Source: Hydractinia symbiolongicarpus (Eukaryota > Cnidaria > Hydrozoa > Anthoathecata > Hydractiniidae). From it: DNA of 64,000 bases. Numbering within the stretch: the first letter of the stretch is position 1; every line of letters begins with the position of its first letter. Below are positions 36,801-52,000 of the stretch, in pieces. The stretch is taken from NCBI RefSeq assembly GCF_029227915.1, contig NC_079878.1, forward strand, positions 34,995,501 through 35,059,500. The letters run 5' to 3'. The position numbers were made by a program, and so were the translations under genes. The notes below the pieces were generated by a model, which was given only the letters and a program-made list of their open reading frames with translations, had not been told where the DNA came from and did not search any database.

Positions 36801-39800
36801 CTTGTCTCACTTATAACATTTATAAGCTCACAATCCAAAATCAGTTCAATTAAGTCCCACAGTCAATCGTTTCACTGTTAAAAGCGATGCAACCTAGTAA
36901 TATCAGATAAATATCGCTGAATACATGTTGGTACGAATATGTGACCCAACCGTTGTAACTCAAACGGACTGACACCGTTAGAAAGTCAATGAAATGTAGT
37001 TTATGAAACTGTCGCTATTTCTTCAGCGCGCGATAACGGCTAGGATAGGTCCCACAGTAAAAAATGACTTATTAACCTAAATTTTTAAATGAAACGCTAC
37101 CACAGCGCCCAGTGTAATCGCTGAGTTCCGGCAATAATGTGAAATTAAGAAGAATGTTAGTTCTTGGAGTCCAATTTTCCCATTTATCACATTTACCAGG
37201 TCACAGTTCAAAGTTAATTCAATTAAGTGCCACAGTCAATCGTTTCACTGTTAAATGCGATGCCACCTAGTATTATGAGAAAAATATCGCTAAATACATG
37301 TTGGTACGAATATCCGACCCAACCGTTGAAACTCAAACGGACTGACACCGTTAGAGAGTCAGTAAATGTAGTATTTGAAACTGGCTCTATTTCTTCAGCG
37401 CGCGATAACGGCTAGGATAGGTCCCACAGTAAAAAATGACTTATTAACCTAAATTTTTAAATGAAGCGCTACCACAGCGCCCAGTGTAATCGCAGAGTTT
37501 CGGCAATCATGTAAAATTAAGAAGAATGTTATTTCTTGGAGTCCAATTGTCTCCTTTATCACATTTATCAGGTCACAGTCCAAAGTTAGTTCAATTAAGT
37601 CCCACAGTCAATCATTTCACTGTTAAAAGCGATGCAACCTAGTAATATCAGATAAATATCGCTGAATACATGTTTGTACGAATATGTGACCCAACCGTTG
37701 TAACTCAAACGGACTGACACCGTTAGGAAGTCAGTGAAATGTAGAATTTGAAACTGTTTCTATTTCTTCAACGCGCTAACGGCTATGATTGGTCCCACAT
37801 TAAAAGAATGACTTTTTTATATTAATTCTTAAATGAACGCTACCACAGCGCACAGTGTAATCGCTGTGTTTCGGCAATCATGTCAAATTAAGAAGAATGT
37901 TATTTCTTGGAGTCCAATTTTCCCATTTATCACATTTACCAGGTCACAGTCCAAAGTTAGTTCAATTAAGTGCCACAGTCAATCGTTTCACTGTTAAAAG
38001 CGATGCAACTTGGTATTATCAGATAAATATCGCGAAATACATGTTGGTACGAATATGTGACCCAACTGTTGAAATTCAAACGGACTGACACCGTTAGAAA
38101 GTCAATGAAATGTAGTTTTTGAAACTTTCGCTATTTCTTCAGCGCGCGATAACGGCTAGGTTTGGTTCACAGTAAAAAATGACTTATTAATCTAAATTTT
38201 TAAATGAATCGCTACCACAGCGCCCAGTGTAATCGCTGAGTTCCGGCAATCATGTCAAATTAAGAAGAATGTTATTTGTTGGAGTCAACTTGTCTCACTT
38301 ATAACATTTATAAGCTCACAATCCAAAATCAGTTCAATTAAGTCCCACAGTCAATCGTTTCACTGTTAAAAGCGATGCAACCTAGTAATATCAGATAAAT
38401 ATCGCTGAATACATGTTGGTACGAATATGTGACCCAACCGTTGTAACTCAAACGGACTGACACCGTTAGAGAGTCAGTAAATGTAGTATTTGAAACTGGC
38501 TCTATTTTTCTGCGCGCGCTAACAGCTAGGATAGGTCCCACATTAAAAAAAATGACTTTTTTTATCTTAATTCTTAAATGAAGCGCTACCACAGCGTCCA
38601 GTGTAATCGCTGAGTTTCGGCAATCATGTAAAATTAAGAAGAATATTATTTCTTGGAGTCCAGTTGTCTCCTTTATCACATTTATCAGATCACAGTCCAA
38701 AGTTAGTTCAATTAAGTCCCACAGTCAATCGTTTCACTGTTAAAAGCGATGCAACCTAGTAATATCAGATAAATATCGCTGAATACATGTTGGTACGAAT
38801 ATGTGACCCAACCGTTGTAACTCAAACGGACTGACATCGTTAGGAAGTCATTGAAATGTAGAATTTGAAACTGTCTCTATTTCTTCAACGCGCTAACGGC
38901 TATGATTGGTCCCACATTAAAAGAATGACTTTTTTATATTAATTCTTAAATGAACGCTACCACAGCGCACAGTGTAATCGCTGTGTTTCGGCAATCATGT
39001 CAAATTAAGAAGAATGTTATTTCGTGGAGTCCAATTGTCTCCTTTATCACACTTATCAGGTCACAGTCCAAAGTTAGTTCAATTAAGTCCCACAGTTAAT
39101 CGTTTCACTGTTAAAAGCGATGCAACCTAGTAATATCAGATAAATATCGCTGAATACATGTTGGTACGAATATGTGACCCAACTGTTGTAACTCAAACGG
39201 ACTGACACCGTTAGAAAGTCAATGAAATGTAGTTTTTGAAACTGTCTCTATTTCTTCAGCGCGCGATAACGGCTAGGATAGGTCCCACAGTAAAAAATGA
39301 CTTATTAATCTAAATTTTTAAATGAAGCGCTACCACAGCGCCAAGTGTAATCGCTGAGTTCCGGCAATAATGTCAAATTAAGAAGAATGTTATTTCTTGG
39401 AGTCCAATTTTCCCATTTATCACATTTACCAGGTCACAGTCCAAAGTTAGTTCAATTAAGTGCCACAGTCAATCGTTTCACTGTTAAAAGCGATGCAACC
39501 TGGTATTATCAGATAAATATCGCTAAATATATGTTGGTACGAATATGTGACCCAACCGTTGAAATTCAAACGGACTGACACAGTTAGAAAGTCAATGAAA
39601 TGTAGTTTTTGAAACTGTCGCTATTTCTTCAGCGCGCGATAACGGCTAGGTTTGGTCCCACAGTAAAAAAAGACTTATTAATCTAAATTTTTAAATGAAT
39701 CGCCACTACAGCGCCCAGTGTAATCGCTGAGTTCCGGCAATCATGTCAAATTAAGAAGAATGTTATTTGTTGGAGTCAACTTGTCTCACTTTTAACATTT

Positions 39801-41100
39801 ATAAGCTCACAATCAAAAATCAGTTCAATTAAGTCCCACAGTCAATCGTTTCACTGTTAAAAGCGATGCAACCTAGTAATATCAGATAAATATCGCTGAA
39901 TACATGTTGGTACGAATATGTGACCCAACCGTTGTAACTCAAACGGACTGACACCGTTAGAAAGTCAATGAAATGTAGTTTATGAAACTGTCGCTATTTC
40001 TTCAGCGCGCGATAACGGCTAGGATAGGTCCCACAGTAAAAAATGACTTATTAACGTAAATTTTTAAATGAAACGCTACAACAGCGTCCAGTGTAATCGC
40101 TGAGTTCCGGCAATAATGTCAAATTAAGAAGAATGTTATTTCTTGGAGTCCAATTTTCCCATTTATCACATTTATCAGGTCACAGTCCAAAGTTAATTCA
40201 ATTAAGTGCCACAGTCAATCGTTTCACTGTTTAATGCGATGCAACCTAGTAATATGAGAAAAATATCGCTAAATACATGTTGGTACGAATTTGTGACCCA
40301 ACCATTGAAACTCAAACGGACTGACACCGTTAGAAAGTCAGTAAATGTAGTATTAGAAACTGGCTCTATTTCTTCAACGCGCTAACGGCTATGATTGGTC
40401 CCACATTAAAAGAATGACTTTTTTATATTAATTCTTAAATGAACGCTACCACAGCGCACAGTGTAATCGCTGTGTTTCGGCAATCATGTCAAATTAAGAA
40501 GAATGTTATTTCGTGGAGTCCAATTGTCTCCTTTATCACACTTATCAGGTCACAGTCCAAAGTTAGTTCAATTAAGTCCCACAGTCAATCGTTTCACTGT
40601 TAAAAGCGATGCAACCTAGTAATATCAGATAAATATCGCTGAATACATGTTGGTACGAATATGTGACCCAACTGTTGTAACTCAAACGGACTGACACCGT
40701 TAGAAAGTCAATGAAATGTAGTTTTTGAAACTGTCTCTATTTCTTCAGCGCGCGATAACGGCTAGGATAGGTCCCACAGTAAAAAATGACTTATTAATCT
40801 AAATTTTTAAATGAAGCGCTACCACAGCGCCAAGTGTAATCGCTGAGTTCCGGCAATAATGTCAAATTAAGAAGAATGTTATTTCTTGGAGTCCAATTTT
40901 CCCATTTATCACATTTACCAGGTCACAGTCCAAAGTTAGTTCAATTAAGTGCCACAGTCAATCGTTTCACTGTTAAATGCGATGCAACCTGGTATTATCA
41001 GATAAATATCGCTAAATATATGTTGGTACGAATATGTGACCCAACCGTTGAAATTCAAACGGACTGACACAGTTAGAAAGTCAGTAAATGTAGTATTAGA
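33801..41100. repeat. Satellite with four-monomer HOR nested in an eight-monomer period
   Basis: A marker monomer starting TTGGAGTCCAATTTTCCCATT recurs near 34,919, 36,408, 37,897, 39,387 and 40,876, spaced 1,489-1,490 bp (four monomers). Alternate tetramers differ. The rare variants GGTTTGGTTCACAG (35,181 and 38,159) and CTTGGTATTATCAG (~35,031 and ~38,009) recur at 2,978 bp, so the true local period is eight monomers. No gene is seen. Confidence 0.9.
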
Positions 41101-41579
41101 AACTGGCTCTATTTCTTCTGCGCCCGCTAACGGCTAGGATTTGTACCACATTAAAAAATGACTTTTTTATATTAATTCTTAAATGAACGCTACCACAGCG
41201 CCCAGTGTAATCGCTGAGTTTCGGCAATCATGTCAAATTAAGAAGAATGTTATTTCTTGGAGTCCAATTGTCTCCTTTATCACATTTATCAGGTCACAGT
41301 CCAAAGAGTTAGTTCAATTAAGTCCCACAGTCAATCTTTTCACTGTTAAAAGCGATGCAACCTAGTAATATCAGATAAATATCGCTGAATACATGTTGGT
41401 ACGAATATGTGACCCAACCGTTGTAACTCAAACGGACTGACACCGTTAGAAAGTCAATGAAATGTAGTTTTTGAAACTGTCGCTATTTCTTCAGCGCGCG
41501 ATAACGGCTAGGATAGGTCCCACAGTAAAAAATGACTTATTAATCTAAATTTTTAAATGAAGCGCTACCACAGCGCCCA

Positions 41580-41730
41580 GTGTAATCGCTGAGTTCCGGC
41601 AATAATGTCAAATTAAGAAGAATGTTATTTCTTGGAGTCCAATTTTCCCATTTATCACATTTACCAGGTCACAGTCCAAAGTTAGTTCAATTCAGTGCCA
41701 CAGTCAATCGTTTCACTGCCACAGCGCCCA
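41580..41730. repeat. Truncated monomer (151 bp)
   Basis: Successive GTGTAATCGCTGAG landmarks are 151 bp apart instead of ~373. The junction is near 41,718, where TCGTTTCACTG runs directly into CCACAGCGCCC. About 222 bp are missing, including the ACATGTTGG block, the CpG core and the left arm of the hairpin. It is the strongest single disruption of the array register. Confidence 0.9.
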
Positions 41731-44700
41731 GTGTAATCGCTGAGTTTCGGCAATCATGTCAAATTAAGAAGAATGTTATTTGTTGGAGTCCAATTGTCTC
41801 CTTTATCACAAATATCAGGTCAAAGTCCAAAGTTAGGTCAATTAAGTCCCACAGTCAATCGCTTCATATTTAAAAGCGATGCAACCTAGTATTATCAGAT
41901 AAATATCGCTAATTACATGTTGTTACGAATATGTGACCCAATCGTTGAAATTCAAACGGACTGACACCGTTAGAAAGTCAATGAAATATACTTTTTGAAA
42001 CTGTCGCTATTTCTTCAGCGCGCGATAACGGCTAGGATAGGTCCCACATTAAAAAAATGACTTTTTTATCTTAATTCCTAAATAAAGCGCTACCACAGCG
42101 CCCAGTGTAATCGTTGAGTTTCGGCAATCATGTCAAATTAAGAAGAATGTTATTTCTTGGAGTAAACTTGTCTCACTTATAAAATTTATAAGGTCACAAT
42201 CCAAAACCAGTTCAATTTAGTCCCACAGTCAATCGTTTCACTGTTAAATGCGATGCCACCTAGTAATATGAGAAAAATATCGCTAAATACATGTTGGTAC
42301 GAATATCAGACCCAACCGTTGAAACTCAAACGGACTGACACCGTCAGAGAGTCAGTAAATGTAGTATTTGAAACTGGCTCTATTTTTCTGCGCGCGCTAA
42401 CAGCTAGGATAGGTTCCACATTAAAAAAATGACTTTTTTATCTTAATTCTTAAATGAAGCGCTACCACAGCGTCCAGTGTAATCGCTGAGTTTCGGCAAT
42501 CATGTAAAATTAAGAAGAATGTTATTTCTTGGAGTCCAATTGTCTCCTTTATCACATTTATCAGGTCACAGTCCAAAGTTGGTTCAATTAAGTCCCACAG
42601 TCAATCGTTTCACTGTTATCGCTGAATACATGTTGGTACGAATATGTGACCCAACCGTTGTAACTCAAACGGACTGACACCGTTAGAAAGTCAGTGAAAT
42701 GTGGAATTTGAAACTGTCTCTATTTCTTCAACGCGCTAACGGCTATGATTGGTCCCACATTAAAAGAATGACTTTTTTATATTAATTCTTAAATGAACGC
42801 TACTACAGCGCACAGTGTAATCGCTGAGTTTTGGCAATCATATCAAATTAAGAAGAATGTTATTTCTTGGTGTCAACTTGTCTCACTTATAACATTTATA
42901 AGGTCACAATCCACAATCAGTTCAATTTAGTCCCACCGTCAATCGTTTCACTGTTAAGTGCGATGCAACCTAGTAATATGAGAAAAATATCGCTAAATAC
43001 ATGTTGGTACGAATATGTGACCCAACCATTGAAACTTAAACGGACTGACACCGTTAGAAAGTCAGTAAATGCAGTTTTTGAAACTGGCTCTATTTCTTCT
43101 GCGCGCGCTAACGGCTAGGATTTGTACCACATTAAAAAAATGACTTTTTTATCTTAATTCTTAAATGAAGCGCTACCACAGCGCCCAGTGTAATCGCTGA
43201 GTTTCGGCAATCATGCCAAATTATGAAGAATGTTATTTCTTGGAGTCCAATTGTCTCCTTTATCACATTTATCAGGTCACAGTCCAAAGTTAGTTCAATT
43301 AAATCCCACAGTCAATCGTTGCACTGTTAAAAGCGATGCAACCTAGTAATATCAGATAAATATCGCTGAATACATGTTGGTACGAATATGTGACCCAACT
43401 GTTGTAACTCAAACGGACTGACACCGTTAGAAAGTCAATGAAATGTAGTTTTTGAAACTGTCGCTACTTCTTCAGCGCGCGATAACGGCTAGGATAGGTC
43501 CCACAGTAAAAAATGACTTATTAATCTAAATTTTTAAATGAAGCGCTACCACAGCGCCCAGTGTAATCGCTGAGTTCCGGCAATAATGTCAAATTAAGAA
43601 GAATGTTATTTCTTGGAGTCAACTTGTCTCACTTATCACATTTATAAGGTCACAATCCAAAATCAGTTCAATATAATCCCACAGTCAATCGTTTCACTGT
43701 TTAATGCGATGCAACCTAGTAATATGAGAAAAATATCGTTAAATACATGTTGGTACAAATATGTGACCCAACCGTTGAAACTCAAACGGACTGACACCGT
43801 TAGAAAGTCAGTAAATGTAGTATTTGAAACTGGCTCTACTTCTTCTGTGCGCGCTAACGGCTAGGATTGGTCCTACATTAAAAAAATAACTTTTTTATCA
43901 TAATTCTTAAATGAAGCGCTGCCACAGCGCCCAGTGTAATTGCTGAGTTTCGGCAATCATGTCAAATTAAGAAGAATGTTATTTCTTGGAGTCCAATTGT
44001 CTCCTTTATCACATTTATGATGTCAAAGTCCAAAGTTAGTTCAATTAAATCCCACAGTCAATCGCTTCATATTTAAAAGCGATGCAACCTAGAAATATGT
44101 GAAAAATATTGCTAAATACATGTTGGTACGAATACGTGACCTAACCGTTGAAACTCAAACGGACTGACACCGTTAGAAAGTCAATGAAATGCAGTTTTTT
44201 AAACTGTCGCTATTTTTTCAGCGCGCGATAACGGCTAGGATAGGTCCCACAGTAAAAAATGACTTATTAATCCAAATTTTTAAATGAAGCGCTACCACAG
44301 CGCCCAGTGTAATCGCTGAGTTTCGGCAATCATGTCGAATTAAGAAGAATGTTATTTCTTGGAGTCCAATTGTCTCCTTTATCACATTTATCAGGTCAAA
44401 ATCCAAAGTTAGTTCAATTAAGTGCCACAGTCAATCGTTTCACAGTTAAAAGCGATGCAACCTAGTATTATCAGATAAATATCACTAAATACATGTTTGT
44501 ACGAATATGTGACCCAACCGTTGAAATTCAAACGGACTGACACCGTTAGAAAGTCAGTAAATGTAGTATTTGAAACTGGCTCTATTTCTTCTACGCGCGC
44601 TAACAGCTACGATAGGTCCCACATTAAAAAAATTACTTTTTTATCTTAATTCTTAAATGAAGCGCTACCACAGCGTCCAGTGTAATCGCTGAGTTTCGGC

Positions 44701-45133
44701 AATCATGTAAAATTAAAAAGAATGTTATTTCTTGGAGTCAACTTGTCTCACTTATCACATTTATAAGGTCACAATCCAAAATCAGTTCAATTTAATCCCA
44801 CAGTCAATCGTTTCACTGTTTAATGCGATGCAACTTAGTAATATGAGAAAAATATCGCTAAATACATGTTGGTACGAATATGTGATCCAACCGTTGAAAC
44901 TCAAACGGACTGACACCGTTAGAAAGTCAGTAAATGTAGTATTTGAAACTGGCTCTATTTCTTCTGCGCGCGCTAACGGCTAGGATTGGTCCTACATTAA
45001 AAAAATAACTTTTTTATCATAATTCTTAAATGAAGCGCTGCCACAGCGCCCAGTGTAATCGCTGAGTTTCGGCAATCATGTCAAATTAACAAGAATGTTA
45101 TTTCTAGGAGTCCAATTGTCTCCTTTATCACAT
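41731..45133. repeat. Satellite, irregular segment with deletions
   Basis: Monomers continue in register but with internal losses. Near 42,617 the sequence CACTGTTATCGCTGAATAC lacks ~35 bp (spacing 338 bp). Parts of this segment reappear downstream: 44,091 onward at 55,278 (offset 11,187, thirty monomers) and TGATCCAACC at 44,883 and 54,951 (offset 10,068, twenty-seven monomers). No gene is seen. Confidence 0.85.
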
Positions 45134-48100
45134 TTATCAGGTCACAGACCAAAGTTAGTTCAATTAAGTCCCACAGTCAATCGTTTCACTGTTAAATGCG
45201 ATGCAACATAGTAATACGAGAAACATATAGCTAAATACATGTTGGTACGAAGATCTGACCCAACTGTTAAAACTCAATCGGACTGACACCGTTAGAAAGT
45301 CAGTAAATGTAGTATTTAAAACAGGCTCTATTTCTTCTGCGCGCGCTAACAGGTAGGATAAGTCCCACATTAAAAAAATGACTTTTTTATCTTAATTCTT
45401 AAATGAAGCGCTACCACAGCGTCCAGTGTAATCGCTGAGTTTCGGCAATCATGTAAAATTAAAAAGAATGTTATTTCTTCGAGTCAACTTGTTTCACTTA
45501 TCACATTTATAAGGTCACAATCCAAAATCAGTTCAATTTAGTCCCACAGTCAATCGTTTCACTGTTTAATGCGATGCAACCTAGTAATATGAGAAAAATA
45601 TCGCTAAATACATGTTGGTACGAATATGTGACCCAACCGTTGAAACACCGTTAGAAAGTCAGTAAATGTAGTATTTGAAACTGGCTCTATTTCTTCTGCG
45701 CACTAACGGCTAGGATTGGTCCTACATTAAAAAAATAACTTTTTATCATAATTCTTAAATGAAGCGCTGCCACAGCGCCCAGTGTAATCGCTGAGTTTCG
45801 GCAATCATGTCAAATTAAGAAGAATGTTATTTCTCGGAGTCCAATTGTCTCCTTTATCACATTTATCATGTCAAAGTCCAAAGTTAGTTCAATTAAATCC
45901 CACAGTCAATCGCTTCATATTTAAAAGCGATGCAACCTAGAAATATGAGAAAAATATTGCTAAATACATGTTTGTACGAATACGTGACCCAACCGTTGAA
46001 ACTCAAACGGACTGACACCGTTAGAAAGTCAGTGAAATGTAGTATTTGAAACTGTCTCTATTTCTTCAGCGCGCACTAACGGCTAGCATTGGTCCCACAT
46101 TAAAAAAAATGACTTTTTTAAATTAATTCTTAAATGAAGCGCTACCACAGCGCCCAGTGTAATCGCTGAGTTTCGGCAATCATGTCAAATTAAGAAGAAT
46201 GTTATTTCTTGGAGTCCAATTGTCTCCTTTATCACATTTATCAGGTCACAGTCCAAAGTTAGTTCAATTAAGTCCCACAGTCAGTCGTTTCACTGTTAAA
46301 AGAGATGCAACCTAGTAATATCAGATAAATATCGCTAAATACATGTTGGTGCGAACATGTGACCCAACCATTGTAACTCAAACGGACTGACACCGTTAAA
46401 AAGTCAATGAAATTCAGTTTTTTAAACTGTCGCTATTTTTTTCAGCGTGCGATAACGACTAGGATTGGTCCCACAGTAAAAAATGACTTATTAATCTAAA
46501 TTTTTAAATGAAGCGCTACCACAGCGCCCAGTGTAATCGCTGAGTTCCAGCAATCACGTCAAATTAAGATGAATGTTATTTCTTGGTGTCCAATTGTCTC
46601 ATTTGTCACATTTATCAGGTCACAGACAAAAGTTAGTTCAATTAAGTCCCACAGTCAATCGTTTCATTGTTAAAAGCGATGCAACCTTGTAATATGAGAA
46701 AAATATAGCTAAATACATGTTGGTACGAATATGTGACCCAACCGTTGAAACTCAAACGGACTGACAGCGTTAGAAAGTCAGTAAAATGTAGTATTTGAAA
46801 CTGTCTCTATTTCTTCAGCGCGCACTAACGGCTAGGATTGGTCCCACATTAAAAAAATGAATTTTTTATATTAATTCTTAAATGAAGCGCTACCACAGCG
46901 CCCAGTGTAATCGCTGAGTTTCGGCAATCATGTCAAATTAAGAAGAATGTTATTTCTTGGAGTCCAATTGTCTCCTTTATCACATTTATCAGGTCACAGT
47001 CCAAAGTTAGTTCAATTAAGTCCCACAGTCAGTCGTTTCACTGTTAAAAGAGATGCAACCTAGTAATATCAGATAAATATCGCTAAATACATGTTGGTGC
47101 GAACATGTGACCCAACCATTGTAACTCAAACGGACTGACACCGTTAAAAAGTCAATGAAATTCAGTTTTTTAAACTGTCGCTATTTTTTTCAGCGTGCGA
47201 TAACGACTAGGATTGGTCCCACAGTAAAAAATGACTTATTAATCTAAATTTTTAAATGAAGCGCTACCACAGCGCCCAGTGTAATCGCTGAGTTCCAGCA
47301 ATCACGTCAAATTAAGATGAATGTTATTTCTTGGTGTCCAATTGTCTCATTTGTCACATTTATCAGGTCACAGACAAAAGTTAGTTCAATTAAGTCCCAC
47401 AGTCAATCGTTTCATTGTTAAAAGCGATGCAACCTTGTAATATGAGAAAAATATAGCTAAATACATGTTGGTACGAATATGTGACCCAACCGTTGAAACT
47501 CAAACGGACTGACAGCGTTAGAAAGTCAGTAAAATGTAGTATTTGAAACTGTCTCTATTTCTTCAGCGCGCACTAACGGCTAGGATTGGTCCCACATTAA
47601 AAAAATGAATTTTTTATATTAATTCTTAAATGAAGCGCTACCACAGCGCCCAGTGTAATCGCTGAGTTTCGGCAATCATGTCAAATTAAGAAGAATGTTA
47701 TTTCTTGGAGTCCAATTGTCTCCTTTATCCCATTTTTCAGGTCACAGTCCAAAGTTAGTTCAATTAAGTCCAACAGTCAATCGTTTTACTGTTAAAAGCG
47801 ATGCAACCTAGTAATATCAGATAAATATCGCTAAATACATGTTGGTGCGAATATGTGACCCAACCGTTGTAGCTCAAACGGACTGACACCGTTAGAAAGT
47901 CAATAAAATGCAGATTTTTAAGCTGTCGCTATTTTTTCAGCGGGCGATAACGGCTTGGATTGGTCCCACAGTAAAAAATGACTTATTAATCTAAATTTTT
48001 AAATGAAGCGCTACCACAGCGCCCAGTGTAATCGCTGAGTTCCGGCAATCATGTCAAATAAAGAAGAATGTTATTTCTTAGAGTCCAATTTTCTCATTTT

Positions 48101-49010
48101 TCACATTTATCATGTCACAGTACAAAGTTAGTTCAATTAAGTCCCACAGTCAATCGTTTCATTGTTAAAAGCGATGCAACCTTGTAATATGAGAAAAATA
48201 TAGCTAAATACATGTTGGTACGAATATGTGACCCAACCGTTGAAACTCAAACGGACTGACAGCGTTAGAAAGTCAGTAAAATGTAGTATTTGAAACTGTC
48301 TCTATTTCTTCAGCGCGCACTAACGGCTAAGATTGGTCCCACATTAAAAAAATGAATTTTTTATATTAATTCTTAAATGAAGCGCTACCACAGCGCCCAG
48401 TGTAATCGCTGAGTTTCGGCAATCATGTCAAATTAAGAAGAATGTTATTTCTTGGAGTCCAATTGTCTCCTTTATCACATTTTTCAGGTCACAGTCCAAA
48501 GTTAGTTCAATTAAGTCCAACAGTCAATCGTTTCACTGTTAAAAGCGATGCAACCTAGTAATATCAGATAAATATCGCTAAATACATGTTGGTGCGAATA
48601 TGTGACCCAACCGTTGTAGCTCAAACGGACTGACACCGTTAGAAAGTCAATAAAATGCAGATTTTTAAGCTGTCGCTATTTTTTCAGCGCACGATAACGG
48701 CTTGGATTGGTGCCACAGTAAAAAATGACTTATTAATCTAAATTTTTAAATGAAGCGCTACCACAGCGCCCAGTGTAATCGCTGAGTTCCGGCAATCATG
48801 TCAAATAAAGAAGAATGTTATTTCTTAGAGTCCAATTTTCTCATTTTTCACATTTATCATGTCACAGTACAAAGTTAGTTCAATTAAGTCCCACATTCAA
48901 TCGTTTCACTGTTAAAAGCGATGCAACCTAGTAATATGAGAAAAATATCGCTAAATACATGTTGGTACGAATATGTAACCCAACTGTTGAAACTCAAACG
49001 GACTGACACC
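45134..49010. repeat. Duplicated satellite block, copy 1 (~3.9 kb)
   Basis: Matches 57,813-60,940. Rare shared markers are GTACGAAGATCTGACC (45,246 and 57,925), the deletion CCGTTGAAACACCGTTAG (45,637 and 58,316) and GGCTAGCATTGG, all at offset 12,679 (34 monomers). Inside it, ~46,140-46,886 is followed by a near-identical dimer to ~47,633 (~747 bp). Copy 2 has only one such dimer, so the offset falls to ~11,931 afterwards. Confidence 0.9.
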
Positions 49011-52000
49011 GTTAGAAAGTCAGTAAAATGTAGTATTTCAAACTGTCTCTATTTCTTCAGCGCACACTAACGCCTAGGATTGGTCCCACATTAAAAAAAT
49101 GAATTTTTTATATTAATTCTTAAATGAAGCGCTACCACAGCGCCCAGTGTAATCGCTGAGTTTCGGCAATCATGTCAAATTAAGAAGAATGTTATTTCTT
49201 GGAGTCCAATTGTCTCCTTTATCACATTTATCATGTCAAAGTCCAAAGTTAGTTCAATTAAATCCCACAGTCAATCGCTTCATATTTAAAAGCGATGCAA
49301 CCTAGAAATATGAGAAAAATATTGCTAAATACATGTTTGTACGAATACGTGACCCAACCGTTGAAACTCAAACGGACTGACACCGTTAGAAAGTCAGTGA
49401 AATGTAGTATTTGAAACTGTCTCTATTTCTTCAGCGCGCACTAACGGCTAGCATTGGTCCCACATTAAAAAAAATGACTTTTTTAAATTAATTCTTAAAT
49501 GAAGCGCTACCACAGCGCCCAGTGTAATCGCTGAGTTTCGGCAATCATGTCAAATTAAGAAAAATGTTATTTCTTGGAGTCCAATTGTCTAATTTATCAC
49601 ATTTATCAGGTCACAGTCCAAAGTTAGTTCAATTAAGTCCCACAGTCAATCGTTTCACTGTTAAAAGAGATGCAACCTAGTAATATCAGATAAATATCGC
49701 TAAATACATGTTGGTGCGAATATGTGACCCAACCGTTGTAACTCAAACGGACTGACACCGTTAGAAAGTCAATGAAATTCAGTTTTTTAAACTGTCGCTA
49801 TTTTTTCAGCGCGCGATAACGGCTAGGATTGGTCCCACAGTAAAAAATGACTTATTAATCTAAATTTTTAAATGAAGCGCTACCACAGCGCCCAGTGTAA
49901 TCGCTGAGTTCCAGCAATCACGTCAAATTAAGATGAATGTTATTTCTTGGTGTCCAATTGTCTCATTTGTCACATTTATCAGGTCACAGACAAAAGTTAG
50001 TTCAATTAAGTCCCACAGTCAATCGTTTCATTGTTAAAAGCGATGCAACCTTGTAATATGAGAAAAATATAGCTAAATACATGTTGGTACGAATATGTGA
50101 CCCAACCGTTGAAACTCAAACGGACTGACACCGTTAGAAAGTCAGTAAAATGTAGTATTTCAAACTGTCTCTATTTCTTCAGTGCACACTAACGCCTAGG
50201 ATTGGTCCCACATTAAAAAAATGAATTTTTTATATTAATTCTTAAATGAAGCGCTACCACAGCGCCCAGTGTAATCGCTGAGTTTCGGCAATCATGTCAA
50301 ATTAAGAAGAATGTTATTTCTTGGAGTCCAATTGTCTCCTTTATCACATTTATCAGGTCACAGTCCAAAGTTAGTTCAATTAAGTCCCACAGTCAATCGT
50401 TTCACTGTTAAAAGAGATGCAACCTAGTAATATCAGATAAATATCGCTAAATACATGTTGGTGCAAATATGTGACCCAACCGTTGTAACTCAAACGGACT
50501 GACACCGTTAGAAAGTCAATGAAATTCAGTTTTTTAAACTGTCGCTATTTTTTCAGCGCGCGATAACGGCTAGGATTGGTCCCACAGTAAAAAATGACTT
50601 ATTAATCTAAATTTTTAAATGAAGCGCTACCACAGCGCCCAGTGTAATCGCTGAGTTCCAGCAATCACGTCAAATTAAGATGAATGTTATTTCTTGGTGT
50701 CCAATTGTCTCATTTGTCACATTTATCAGGTCACAGACAAAAGTTAGTTCAATTAAGTCCCACAGTCAATCGTTTCATTGTTAAAAGCGATGCAACCTTG
50801 TAATATGAGAAAAATATAGCTAAATACATGTTGGTACGAATATGTGACCCAACCGTTGAAACTCAAACGGACTGACACCGTTAGAAAGTCAGTAAAATGT
50901 AGTATTTCAAACTGTCTCTATTTCTTCAGTGCACACTAACGCCTAGGATTGGTCCCACATTAAAAAAATGAATTTTTTATATTAATTCTTAAATGAAGCG
51001 CTACCACAGCGCCCAGTGTAATCGCTGAGTTTCGGCAATCATGTCAAATTAAGAAGAATGTTATTTCTTGGAGTCCAATTGTCTCCTTTATCACATTTAT
51101 CAGGTCACAGTCCAAAGTTAGTTCAATTAAGTCCCACAGTCAATCGTTTCACTGTTAAAAGAGATGCAACCTAGTAATATCAGATAAATATCGCTAAATA
51201 CATGTTGGTGCGAATATGTGACCCAACCGTTGTAACTCAAACGGACTGACACCGTTAGAAAGTCAATGAAATTCAGTTTTTTAAACTGTCGCTATTTTTT
51301 CAGCGCGCGATAACGGCTAGGATTGGTCCCACAGTAAAAAATGACTTATTAATCTAAATTTTTAAATGAAGCGCTACCACAGCGCCCAGTGTAATCGCTG
51401 AGTTCCAGCAATCACGTCAAATTAAGATGAATGTTATTTCTTGGTGTCCAATTGTCTCATTTGTCACATTTATCAGGTCACAGACAAAAGTTAGTTCAAT
51501 TAAGTCCCACAGTCAATCGTTTCATTGTTAAAAGCGATGCAACCTTGTAATATGAGAAAAATATAGCTAAATACATGTTGGTACGAATATGTGACCCAAC
51601 CGTTGAAACTCAAACGGACTGACACCGTTAGAAAGTCAGTAAAATGTAGTATTTCAAACTGTCTCTATTTCTTCAGCGCACACTAACGCCTAGGATTGGT
51701 CCCACATTAAAAAAATGAATTTTTTATATTAATTCTTAAATGAAGCGCTACCACAGCGCCCAGTGTAATCGCTGAGTTTCGGCAATCATGTCAAATTAAG
51801 AAGAATGTTATTTCTTGGAGTCCAATTGTCTCCTTTATCACATTTTTCAAGTCACAGTCCAAAGTTAGTTCAATTAAGTCCAACAGTCAATCGTTTCACT
51901 GTTAAAAGCGATGCAACCTAGTAATATCAGATAAATATCGCTAAATACATGTTGGTGCGAATATGTGACCCAACCGTTGTAGCTCAAACGGACTGACACC

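Noticed and set aside
33790-41067. Recurring ~63-codon plus-strand ORFs and 67-120-codon minus-strand ORFs
   Set aside because: Spaced by the 1,489-bp repeat and made entirely of satellite sequence. Copies differ without any sign of codon-level constraint.
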